In this document: positions 7,461 to 15,625 of the stretch, one piece after another
Position numbering within the stretch: position 1 is the stretch's first letter
How the letters are laid out: every line of letters starts with the position of its first letter
Source: Candidatus Competibacteraceae bacterium
GTDB lineage: Bacteria > Pseudomonadota > Gammaproteobacteria > Competibacterales > Competibacteraceae
Length of the DNA stretch: 27,821 nt
NCBI GenBank assembly: GCA_007120095.1
Contig: SKOM01000117.1
Span: 1-27,821 of the forward strand
Direction of reading: 5' to 3'
Program-made: the position numbers and the translations under genes
Notes under the pieces: model-generated
What the model saw: the letters and a program-made list of their open reading frames with translations, nothing else
Told to the model about the DNA's origin: nothing
Databases searched by the model: none

Positions 7461-10016
7461 TCACACTCTAGGTTGAAGGAAAAACGGTACGCCGACATCA
7501 CCCGCAAAGTGAATTCTGGCGTACTCAGGTTGCTGATTGACACCAAGACGGCGAGCGGCCAGCTTCACCGGCTCTGATAAAGCCACAAATAAATCCGGGC
7601 TTTCCAAGATCTGATCATTGCCACGCAGCACTTGCAGCAGTTGGTTGGCAAACACCGAATGCTCACCGCCTCCGGCATCCAAAACCGGCTGTAAGCCACC
7701 GGAAGTCAGCACCACCCGTTCCCGCCGCTGGCCGGCCACTTCCAAGAAGCGGACATATTGTTCCGGTGAGGTCTGCCGTGCCACAGGTGCCGAAGCCATG
7801 ACCGTGCCGCCGGTTAAACTGCCGGAATAGCAGGAATCAGCAATGACCATGACATGCTTAGCCGGGATAATATTAAGTATATCAGTTACTTGGCTATTGA
7901 GAATCCAGTTGGTGGTATCATTAGGCTCGGCATCTACCGGAAGCCAGTAGCCACGATCATTAACGCGGTCTAAATCACCATGACCGGCGTAATACAGCAG
8001 AAAATTATCATTCGCAGTCAAACGGCTCTGATAGCGGTTGAGCGCTGTTAAGATCTCGGCGCGGGTCGCATTGGTCAGTACCTCAACCTGAAAACCGTAG
8101 CGATTACGCAGCTCCTCAGCCACTGCCTCAGCGTCCCGCACGGCGGTTTCGAGATCGGGCAAGAATCGGTGTTGATTATTACCGATAACTAGTGCGTAGT
8201 AACGCCCTAAATTGACATTGAGCAGGCGTTGACGGACATCCTGGGTTTGCTGTGCTAAACCAGCGACCGGTTCCGTGCCCCGAACCCGCATTGCCGTTTG
8301 GATATGCTGAGTTTCTGATTGCAGCGCTTCCAGCTTGCCGGTCGCTTCGGCCAGTCGTTGTTCGCTGGTACTGAGCTGTTGTTCAAGCTGCTCGATTTGC
8401 CGTTCGCGCTGGCGTAAATCCCGGGCTTGATTTTCCAGTTGCCCGATGAGCTGATCAAGCTCGGCAGCCTCTCTTTGGCTGAGAGCTGACCGTTCCCGAG
8501 TGAGTTGCTGGCGAGTCTCTTCAATCTGTTGGCGGGCTAAGGCAAGGTTAAGCTGTTGTACTTCCAGACTAGCCTGTTCGGCTAACTGCTCACGACTACT
8601 GGCCAGAGACCTTTCCAACTCGGCAATGCGGCGGTTACGCGCGGCTAATTCCTGATCCATGCGCTCAAGCTCAGCGGCCATATCGGCCTGCTCCCCGAGC
8701 TGCTCACGCTGCTGGACTAAACGGGCGCGAGTCTGTGACAGTTCTGTCCGCGCCTGTTCAAGCTCACGGTTGAGAGCGGTTTCACGCTCAATCTGTTGAG
8801 TCGCCTCGCCCAAAGCTTGCTCCAGTTGAGCGATTTGCTGACCGCGCTGACCGAGCTGTTGACGCAATTGCGCCACTTCAACACGACTATCATCCAAAGC
8901 CGCAAAATGCTGCTCCTGCTGCTGTAATGCTGAACGTGCGGCGGCGAGCTCTCGTTGTGCCTGAATCAGTTCTTCGGATTGACGAGCGCGTAATTGCTGG
9001 TCACTATTAACCAGTCGCTCACGCTGCTGCTGCAGTTGCACCAGTTGCCGCTCGGTATCCTGAAGCTGTTCGCGCAATGCAGCCATACCGCGCTCTTGTG
9101 CAGTCACCCGCGCTTGTAGCAGTTCGGCCTCTTGCTCAAGACGACTTTTTTCGCGTGCGCTTTCGGCAAGCTGCAAGCGTAGACTCACTACTTCGGTAGC
9201 GGAATCAGGGCTAAGCCTGGCCTGTGGAGTACCCACCTGAGCGGTGGCCTGACTCAACTGCTGGCGTGCCTGTTCCAGACGTTGGCGAATGCTGGCCTGC
9301 TCCCGGTCTTTTTGACTGAGCTGGCCGCGTAACTGGCCGAGTTGACCGCGCAATTGCCTGACCTCACGTTCAGCGATGTCCGCTCTGGCTTCAGCGCGGG
9401 CCGCCCGTTGTTGTAATTCCTCAATTGAGGAGACAAAGGCCAGTTCGTCATCGGTTAAGTCGGCTGCTTGGCGGTAAAGATTTAATGCCGTGACCCGGTC
9501 TTGCGGCACGCCTAAACCTCGTTCGTACAATCGAGCCAGATTGGCTTGAGCACGGCTGCTGCCTTGATCCGCCGCCCGGCGAAACCACTCAGCCGCTCGG
9601 GCATAATCGGGATCAATTCCGCCTAAACCCCGCTCATAGATTTCCCCGACGTTATTCTGAGCGGCCACATCACCTGCCTCGGCCGAAGGTAACCAGAACC
9701 GCAGGGCAGTTTCAAGATTGGCGCGGTCATAAGCGATATATTCACCGCCGCGAATTTCACATAGACTGATGGTGGTCTGAATTGGACGTCGGGCGGTAAT
9801 AAACGTCGCCTGAGTACCGAGCCGACGGACTTGGCCGGGAAGTAAACAATCGACCACCAGCATCCTGTCGGGGTCGACACCAGCGGCCGCTATAGCCGCC
9901 TCCATCTCCGGGTCGATACCTGGCGTGGCGCAAGCACCAAGCACCAGGGTGAGGGCGGTGCCTATGCCAATGGCAAACGGTTTGAAACGGAGTCCGGGAT
10001 CACGCGATTGAAACAT
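7461..10016 (-). CDS. Lipoprotein with Sel1 repeats, coiled coil and caspase (C14) domain
   Basis: An 851-residue protein with a clear domain order. There is a signal peptide with lipobox LGAC (Cys29). Two Sel1-like repeats follow (about 114-186, with AQNNVGEIYERGLGG and AQANLARLYERGLGV). A long Gln/Glu/Arg-rich coiled coil runs over about 195-595. The peptidase C14 caspase-like domain runs from 605 to the end. The catalytic dyad is present: His679 in YYAGHG and Cys729 in DSCYSG. It is therefore predicted to be an active, envelope-anchored caspase-like cysteine peptidase; the target is unknown. Asp at +2 after the lipobox Cys is absent, which favours outer-membrane sorting by the enteric rule. 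A GAGG lies 8 bases before the ATG. It is followed 3 nt later by an aldo/keto reductase. Confidence 0.9.
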   Translation of the reverse strand: MFQSRDPGLRFKPFAIGIGTALTLVLGACATPGIDPEMEAAIAAAGVDPDRMLVVDCLLPGQVRRLGTQATFITARRPIQTTISLCEIRGGEYIAYDRANLETALRFWLPSAEAGDVAAQNNVGEIYERGLGGIDPDYARAAEWFRRAADQGSSRAQANLARLYERGLGVPQDRVTALNLYRQAADLTDDELAFVSSIEELQQRAARAEARADIAEREVRQLRGQLGQLRGQLSQKDREQASIRQRLEQARQQLSQATAQVGTPQARLSPDSATEVVSLRLQLAESAREKSRLEQEAELLQARVTAQERGMAALREQLQDTERQLVQLQQQRERLVNSDQQLRARQSEELIQAQRELAAARSALQQQEQHFAALDDSRVEVAQLRQQLGQRGQQIAQLEQALGEATQQIERETALNRELEQARTELSQTRARLVQQREQLGEQADMAAELERMDQELAARNRRIAELERSLASSREQLAEQASLEVQQLNLALARQQIEETRQQLTRERSALSQREAAELDQLIGQLENQARDLRQRERQIEQLEQQLSTSEQRLAEATGKLEALQSETQHIQTAMRVRGTEPVAGLAQQTQDVRQRLLNVNLGRYYALVIGNNQHRFLPDLETAVRDAEAVAEELRNRYGFQVEVLTNATRAEILTALNRYQSRLTANDNFLLYYAGHGDLDRVNDRGYWLPVDAEPNDTTNWILNSQVTDILNIIPAKHVMVIADSCYSGSLTGGTVMASAPVARQTSPEQYVRFLEVAGQRRERVVLTSGGLQPVLDAGGGEHSVFANQLLQVLRGNDQILESPDLFVALSEPVKLAARRLGVNQQPEYARIHFAGDVGVPFFLQPRV

Positions 10017-10079
10017 GATAATTACCTCGCTGTTCGGGGATTACTGAAGATACTGACCCCAGCATTAACAGCAATTCCC

Positions 10080-10982
10080 ATGCCTGATAATAGTGTAGCC
10101 CTATTTCAGTTATTTTACAGCGCCTATGACAAACTCCACAGAGTGGTTTGCGCTGCCAGTCGGGTCATACTGATCGCATTCAGCGGCTCATTACTGGCCT
10201 TATTAAGCGCTTGCACTACGCCCCAGCAACGCCTTGACCAGGTGGCCACTGATTTAGGTTTTCAGCGTCTAAGCCTCAACGGTGACCCGTTCCAACATAG
10301 GGCCTATCGCAACGCAGCACCCATAAGCACGGTGCTGCATGTCTACCTAGATGGTGACGGCTCGCCGTGGCAAAACGGGCGCGTCATCGCCGACCCGACG
10401 CCGCGTCAACCGCTGGTGCTGCAACTCATGGCCCAGGATTCACAAGCCAGTCTATACTTAGGGCGCCCCTGTTATCATGGCATGCAGCAGGCTCCCGGGT
10501 GTTCGCCGTGGCTGTGGACGGCGGCACGCTACAGCCCCCTGGTGATCGACAGTCTGGTAGCCGCTTTACACACGGTGCTGCGTGAACACCCCAACACGGC
10601 GGTGGTATTGATCGGCTACAGTGGGGGCGGCACACTCGCCATGCTGCTGGCCGAACATCTGCCACAGACCCGGCTTATCGTGACCATCGCGGCCAATCTC
10701 GATACTACTGCGTGGACTGAGCACCACGGCTACAGCCCCTTGCTGGGTTCACTGAACCCGGCCAATCGACCACCGTTGGTGACAACACCACAGTGGCATT
10801 TATTTGGCGAACAAGACGACAATACCCCGGCAGCATTGAGCGAACTGCTGATCCAGCGCCAACCCTGCGCCCGCAGCGAACGTATCGCGGCTTTCAATCA
10901 TCGCTGTTGCTGGCTGGACTACTGGCCGCAGGTATTATCGACACTGACCTATGGCCGGTTCCACTGTTCCGAACTTGAGTAA
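10080..10982 (+). CDS. Alpha/beta-hydrolase lipoprotein
   Basis: Predicted membrane-anchored hydrolase of the alpha/beta fold. The nucleophile elbow GYSGGG (Ser181 counted from the ATG used here), a later FGEQDD segment for the acid and FNHRCCW for the His form a plausible catalytic triad. The lipobox LLSAC (Cys45) follows a hydrophobic stretch. The start is uncertain. ATG at 10080 has no clear ribosome-binding site. GTG at 10143 would give a more compact lipoprotein signal (lipid Cys at 24). A TTG at 10008 would overlap the divergent caspase gene and is disfavoured. The substrate cannot be predicted. It is divergent from the caspase gene and 9 bases upstream of rarD. Confidence 0.8.
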   Translation: MPDNSVALFQLFYSAYDKLHRVVCAASRVILIAFSGSLLALLSACTTPQQRLDQVATDLGFQRLSLNGDPFQHRAYRNAAPISTVLHVYLDGDGSPWQNGRVIADPTPRQPLVLQLMAQDSQASLYLGRPCYHGMQQAPGCSPWLWTAARYSPLVIDSLVAALHTVLREHPNTAVVLIGYSGGGTLAMLLAEHLPQTRLIVTIAANLDTTAWTEHHGYSPLLGSLNPANRPPLVTTPQWHLFGEQDDNTPAALSELLIQRQPCARSERIAAFNHRCCWLDYWPQVLSTLTYGRFHCSELE

Positions 10983-10991
10983 CCCCAATCC

Positions 10992-11918
10992 ATGTCGCAT
11001 CCCGCTCGGCCTGCTGACCGCCCCGAATCGCTGAATAACGGCTCCCCGCAGAGCGAAATCACGCTTGGCGTGATCTATGCGTTATTGGCCTACAGCGTCT
11101 GGGGTTTAATGCCGTTGTACTGGCACACCGTAAGCTGGGTACCGGCTGAACAAATTGTCGCCCACCGGGTGGTTTGGTCGGTGCTGGTGCTGGCGCTGTT
11201 GCTGGCGTGGTTTGGTCGGTTTAGCGATCTATGGCAGGTACTCAGCGATTTTAAACTCTTGCGCTGGCTATTGTTATCAGCGACATTGATCAGTGTGAAC
11301 TGGCTGGTATTTATCTGGGCGGTGAGCAATGAGCGGCTGCTGCAGGCCAGTCTGGGTTATTTTATCAATCCGCTGTTGAATATTGTGCTCGGCGTCGCCC
11401 TGTTGCAGGAACGGCTGCGGCCTTGGCAATGGGTGGCCGTTGGGCTGGCCGCGTTGGGAGTATTGTGGCAGGTGGTTGCTCTCGGTACGATTCCGTGGGT
11501 GTCATTGCTCTTGGCCTTGTCATTTGGTTTCTATGGCTTGGTGCGCAAAGCAGCTCCCGTCGACGGTCTGCTGGGTCTGTCTGCCGAAACCCTGTTGTTA
11601 GCTCCAGTAGCCGTGTTATTTTTACTATGGGCTGACCCAGGCGGCGCCATCATGTCCAGTCAAGGCAGCGGCGGGGTGGTACTACTGGCCCAGGCTGGCT
11701 TGATCACCGCCCTGCCCCTGCTGTGGTTTGCCAACGCGGCACGGCGGTTGCGCTATGCCACGCTCGGATTTTTTCAGTACCTCGCCCCCACGGGCCATCT
11801 GCTGCTGGGTTTATGGTTTGGTGAGGTGTTTACCTTAATGCATGGCATGAGTTTTGGGCTGATTTGGCTGGCCCTGTTGATCTACACGGTCGACATGGCC
11901 CGCGCTTATCCACGTTAA
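10992..11918 (+). CDS. rarD: RarD-type EamA/DMT family transporter
   Basis: Inner-membrane protein of the drug/metabolite transporter superfamily, 308 residues with about ten hydrophobic segments in two EamA halves. The N-terminal GVIYALLAYSVWGLMPLYW and the INPLLNIVLG segment are typical of RarD (chloramphenicol-sensitive protein RarD family). The substrate is not established for the family. The start ATG is 9 bases after the hydrolase stop and lacks an obvious ribosome-binding site, so coupling to the upstream gene is likely. It ends 78 bases before the likely recG start. The last half keeps the FFQYLAPT pattern. Confidence 0.9.
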   Translation: MSHPARPADRPESLNNGSPQSEITLGVIYALLAYSVWGLMPLYWHTVSWVPAEQIVAHRVVWSVLVLALLLAWFGRFSDLWQVLSDFKLLRWLLLSATLISVNWLVFIWAVSNERLLQASLGYFINPLLNIVLGVALLQERLRPWQWVAVGLAALGVLWQVVALGTIPWVSLLLALSFGFYGLVRKAAPVDGLLGLSAETLLLAPVAVLFLLWADPGGAIMSSQGSGGVVLLAQAGLITALPLLWFANAARRLRYATLGFFQYLAPTGHLLLGLWFGEVFTLMHGMSFGLIWLALLIYTVDMARAYPR

Positions 11919-11996
11919 GAGAGGCACAGTCTTGGGCTTGCCAGAGCGTTGATCGCCCGTGCTTTACCACAGTGGGGTTTGTATTACACTATACGC

Positions 11997-14090
11997 GTGA
12001 CCACTTCCAACCATCCTCTACCTGATTTGAATGATCCTGTGCAGTCACTGCCCGGTGTAGGGCCACGCGTTGCAGAACGCCTCGCCCGACTCGGCATTAC
12101 CCGGATAGCCGATTTGTTGTTGCATTTACCCCTGCGCTATCAAGACCGCACGCAGGTCACGCCCATAGCGGCCTTAAACGTGGGACTGGAAGCCGTGATT
12201 GAGGGCGAAATTCTGCTGGTTGATGTGGTGCGCAAACGCCGCGCCATGTTGCTGTGTCGCATGGGCGATCAGAGCGGCATCCTGACATTACGATTTTTTC
12301 ATTTTAGCAGCGCTCAACGGGAACATCTAACTCCCGGAACCCGCCTACGTTGTTTTGGTGAAATCCGCACCGGAGCGGCCGCGCTGGAAATGATTCATCC
12401 AGAATATCAAATCATATCAGAACATGAGCCACCGCTGTTTGCCGATTGTCTGACTCCGGTCTATCCGACCACCGAGGGTCTGCGCCAACCCGGCTTGAGG
12501 CGCCTGGTCGCCCAGGCTCTGCACTGTTTGCAGCGACAACCTCTGGTCGATCCCCTGCCGGAAGCTTTGCGCCAAACCCTAGGCTTACCGGAACTTAATG
12601 CAACCCTGCGCCTGCTGCATCGCCCTCCTCCCGAGTGCGCCGTGCAGCTCACCCGACGGCAACACCCCACTCAGCGCCGCTTGATTTTTGAAGAACTCTT
12701 AGCCCACCAACTCAGCCTGCGCGAGCTGCGCCAGCGCATCCGCCGCAATCCGGCACTGGCGCTGAATACCGAGGGCACGCTGCGGCAGCATTTTCTAGCG
12801 GCCTTACCCTTCGAACTCACCTCTGCCCAGCAGCGGGTATTGACCGAGATTACCACCGACCTTTGCCAGCCAAGACCGATGCTGCGGCTGATTCAGGGTG
12901 ATGTGGGTTCCGGCAAAACCGTAGTGGCTACATTAGCCGCCTTGCAGGCGCTGGAATCCCAGGGGCAAGCCGTGCTGATGGCACCGACAGAATTATTAGC
13001 CGAACAGCATTATCGCACCCTTAGCCATTGGCTGGAACCACTGGGTATTAAGCTGCTATGGCTTAGCGGACGCACCAAAGGCAGTGCCCGCACGGCGGCG
13101 CTGGAAGCCTTGCGCTCCGGTCAGGCCCAGATGATTGTCGGCACCCATGCTCTATTCCAAAACGATGTTGAGTTCCATGATCTGGTATTAGTCATCGTCG
13201 ATGAACAACACCGCTTTGGCGTCCATCAGCGCCTTGCGCTGCGGGAAAAAGGCCGCCGCGGTGCGTATTGTCCGCATCAGCTCATTATGACCGCGACACC
13301 TATCCCCCGTACTTTAGCCATGAGCGTGTATGCCGACCTCGATACTTCGATCATCGATGAACTGCCACCGGGGCGCACGCCAGTGATCACCGTAGTCATC
13401 AGTGAATCACGCCGCGATCAGGTCATTGAGCGGATTCGACTCGCCTGTCGTAGTGGACGCCAAGCCTATTGGGTGTGCCCGTTGGTTGAAGAATCCACTC
13501 AGCTAGAAGCGCAGGCCGCCGAAGATACCGCCGCCCGTTTAAGCGAGTTGCTGCCTGAATTGCGTATCGGTCTGGTTCACGGGCGGTTGAAGGCTGCTGA
13601 AAAAGAAGCCGTTATGGCAGCCTTCAAAACCGCTGAGTTAGCGCTGCTGGTGGCCACGACTGTGATTGAGGTCGGCGTTGATGTACCCAACGCCTCATTG
13701 ATGATTATTGAAAATGCCGAACGTCTGGGGCTGGCCCAGTTGCATCAATTACGCGGTCGGGTCGGGCGGGGTCAGGAAACCAGTCATTGTGTATTGCTGT
13801 ACCGGCCACCGCTGTCGCAGGTCGCCTATTCGCGCTTAGAAGCGATTCGCGCCACCACTGATGGGTTCGCCATCGCCCGACGTGATCTGGAACTGCGCGG
13901 TCCGGGTGAAGTACTCGGTACCCGCCAAACCGGCCTGATGCAGTTTCGCATCGCTGACCCGGTACGCGACGGCGAACTGATTGAACCTATCCGCCAAACA
14001 GCGGACACTCTGTTAGCGGATTACCCACAGGCCGCCGAAGCGATTGTTGCCCGCTGGATCGGCCAAGGGCAAACTTACGGGCAAGTGTGA
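11997..14090 (+). CDS. recG: ATP-dependent DNA helicase RecG
   Basis: Superfamily 2 helicase that remodels stalled replication forks and branch-migrates Holliday junctions. From this start it has 697 residues (E. coli 693). There is an N-terminal wedge/OB region with the QSLPGVGPRVAERLARLG helix-hairpin-helix-like element, then Walker A GDVGSGKT (GSGKT at 304-308), the DEQH box in VDEQHRFG, TATPIPRTLAMS, and the C-terminal QLRGRVGRG motif. No ATG precedes the conserved N-terminus. In-frame starts are TTG 11949, TTG 11979 and GTG 11997. The GTG gives the family-typical N-terminus, but no start has a good ribosome-binding site, so the exact start is not settled. It is usually found near spoT, which is not seen here. 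Confidence 0.95.
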   Translation: MTTSNHPLPDLNDPVQSLPGVGPRVAERLARLGITRIADLLLHLPLRYQDRTQVTPIAALNVGLEAVIEGEILLVDVVRKRRAMLLCRMGDQSGILTLRFFHFSSAQREHLTPGTRLRCFGEIRTGAAALEMIHPEYQIISEHEPPLFADCLTPVYPTTEGLRQPGLRRLVAQALHCLQRQPLVDPLPEALRQTLGLPELNATLRLLHRPPPECAVQLTRRQHPTQRRLIFEELLAHQLSLRELRQRIRRNPALALNTEGTLRQHFLAALPFELTSAQQRVLTEITTDLCQPRPMLRLIQGDVGSGKTVVATLAALQALESQGQAVLMAPTELLAEQHYRTLSHWLEPLGIKLLWLSGRTKGSARTAALEALRSGQAQMIVGTHALFQNDVEFHDLVLVIVDEQHRFGVHQRLALREKGRRGAYCPHQLIMTATPIPRTLAMSVYADLDTSIIDELPPGRTPVITVVISESRRDQVIERIRLACRSGRQAYWVCPLVEESTQLEAQAAEDTAARLSELLPELRIGLVHGRLKAAEKEAVMAAFKTAELALLVATTVIEVGVDVPNASLMIIENAERLGLAQLHQLRGRVGRGQETSHCVLLYRPPLSQVAYSRLEAIRATTDGFAIARRDLELRGPGEVLGTRQTGLMQFRIADPVRDGELIEPIRQTADTLLADYPQAAEAIVARWIGQGQTYGQV

Positions 14091-14139
14091 GGAGGACACC
14101 ACTCCGCAGCCTTAATTCACCACTGAACGAGGACATGTC

Positions 14140-14868
14140 ATGACCTATCCTAGCCAACTTGCGGGCGCTGTTTTACTGGCTCTCAGTGTAATCACCAGCA
14201 GTTTTGCTCAAACTGAAAGCGAATTTAATGAGCGGATTCGCGCTTATATTCTGGATAATCCCGAGGTAATTATCGAAGCGATTCAGATCTGGCAGCAGCA
14301 GCAGGAGCAGGCCGAAGCGCAGCAGTATCAAAACGCCTTGGCTGGCTTGCAAGATGCCCTGTATCACAACCCCGACACCCCGGTGCTCGGCAATCCGGAA
14401 GGCGATGTGGCGGTGATCGAATTTGTCGACTACAACTGTGGCTTTTGTCGCCGGGTGTTTAACGACCTCATGGCCCTAATCGAAACTGACAGCCAAGTGA
14501 AACTTCTGATGAAGGAGTTTCCTATCTTGGGTTCCGGTTCTTTAGCCGCCTCACAAGCGGCGCTGGCGGCACAGCGACAAGGTGAATACGCCGCACTCCA
14601 TGTGGCAATGATGCAGGCCAACGGCCAACTGGATGAAGCCCGAGTGTTGGCCATCGCCGCTGATATCGGTCTGGATGTCGAGCAATTACAAATCGATATG
14701 CACGACCCGGCGATTACCGCGACGTTGCAACGCAACCAGACGCTGGCTCAGCAACTGGGCATCAACGGCACACCGGCTTTTATCATCGGTGAAGAAATTG
14801 TGCGCGGCGCAGTCAGCGTATCGCAATTACGACAGCTCGTCGCAGCCGCCCGGCGCAACGACGGCTAG
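14140..14868 (+). CDS. DsbA-family thiol oxidoreductase, ScsC-like
   Basis: Periplasmic thioredoxin-fold protein, 242 residues. Residues 1-23 are a signal peptide ending SFAQ. Residues about 24-75 are a charged, Gln-rich helix resembling the oligomerisation arm of ScsC/Com1-type proteins. The thioredoxin fold follows with CGFC (Cys100, Cys103) in VDYNCGFCRR and the cis-proline loop TPAF (Pro212). Members oxidise or isomerise disulfides; the N-terminal arm hints at a multimeric isomerase-like form, as known for ScsC. A GAGG lies 7 bases before the ATG. It follows recG by 49 bases and converges with a 4-nt overlap on the TlpA-like gene, also a periplasmic thiol protein. Confidence 0.9.
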   Translation: MTYPSQLAGAVLLALSVITSSFAQTESEFNERIRAYILDNPEVIIEAIQIWQQQQEQAEAQQYQNALAGLQDALYHNPDTPVLGNPEGDVAVIEFVDYNCGFCRRVFNDLMALIETDSQVKLLMKEFPILGSGSLAASQAALAAQRQGEYAALHVAMMQANGQLDEARVLAIAADIGLDVEQLQIDMHDPAITATLQRNQTLAQQLGINGTPAFIIGEEIVRGAVSVSQLRQLVAAARRNDG

Positions 14869-15374
14869 TTCACCGACTCTGCCACCGCTCGAATCTGCTC
14901 GACGATCACCGGATCATCCCAGTGTTTATCGCCTAACACTTCAAATAAAATCTGCCCGTGGTCGTCGATGATGTAGGTCGTCGGCAGACCACGCACCCCC
15001 CACTCCGTGCCGGCATTCATGGTCGGATCCAGCAGCAGGGTGAAGTCAATGTCCACTACCCGTTGCAAGAACGTGTCGATGTCTTCAGCAGTTTCGCCGA
15101 AATTCACCCCCAACACCACCACCCCATCAGCGGCCAACTGTTGTTGTAAGCGATCCAGCGCGGGTAATTCCCGAACGCAAGGCGGACACCAGGTGGCCCA
15201 GAAATTCACCACCAATACTTGACCGGCATAGTCTTCTAGGGTGTGGGGCATACCGTCCATATCAGGAAAATTAAACGCTGGAGCCGACCGGGACGTGGAA
15301 AGGGGTTGTAGCGGTTCAACCTCTGCGGCGAGAGCCGCACCATAAAAAAACAAAATAAACAAGATCTTATACAT
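14865..15374 (-). CDS. TlpA-like thioredoxin, periplasmic
   Basis: A 169-residue TlpA/ResA-type protein. It has a signal peptide of about 17 residues (hydrophobic, ending ALAA), a typical FNFPDMDG entry, then NFWATWCPPC with redox Cys63 and Cys66, and the GLPTTYIID cis-proline loop. Such proteins reduce periplasmic disulfides, for example in cytochrome c or oxidase maturation; which substrate applies here is not shown. It is the last gene of the mnmE-side run. Its ATG overlaps the 3' end of the small lipoprotein gene by 8 bases, so the two are coupled. Its stop overlaps that of the convergent DsbA-like gene. Confidence 0.92.
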   Translation of the reverse strand: MYKILFILFFYGAALAAEVEPLQPLSTSRSAPAFNFPDMDGMPHTLEDYAGQVLVVNFWATWCPPCVRELPALDRLQQQLAADGVVVLGVNFGETAEDIDTFLQRVVDIDFTLLLDPTMNAGTEWGVRGLPTTYIIDDHGQILFEVLGDKHWDDPVIVEQIRAVAESVN

Positions 15375-15543
15375 TATTCACCTCGCGGTTCGCCGCCGAA
15401 ACACCGGCCAGCTCAGCTGGATTATACCGCCGATCTTCGGGCGCAGGCGTTGAAGGAGCCACAGGATCGGCCTCGGGCGCTGGGGTACAGGCCAATACGC
15501 TCAATAACAGGCTCAACAATAGCAAACGGGGCAACAGAGTCAT
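15367..15543 (-). CDS. Small lipoprotein, 58 aa
   Basis: From ATG 15543 the product is 58 residues: a basic, Leu-rich signal peptide, lipobox VLAC with Cys19, then a short Pro/Ala/Glu-rich mature part (TPAPEADPVAPSTPAPED). The frame opens further upstream only through a TTG at 15573, which would add ten residues before the Met and spoil the signal peptide. It does not carry the GLKGPLY motif of LptM, so I do not name it. Its stop lies inside the start of the TlpA-like gene (8-base overlap), which suggests it is expressed with that thioredoxin and may work with it at the membrane. Short length limits certainty, but lipobox and coupling support a real gene. Confidence 0.7.
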   Translation of the reverse strand: MTLLPRLLLLSLLLSVLACTPAPEADPVAPSTPAPEDRRYNPAELAGVSAANREVNNV

Positions 15544-15625
15544 CGTCGGTTCGGTTACGTGGTGAGTCGACAATTTCTAGACCATAAATTGCCTTGATGG
15601 TTTGGATGAGAGGCAACTCGATGCC

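Noticed and set aside
10008..10079. TTG start for the hydrolase overlapping the caspase gene start
   Set aside because: It adds residues unlike a lipoprotein signal and would place the start inside the divergent gene; ATG 10080 or GTG 10143 are better.
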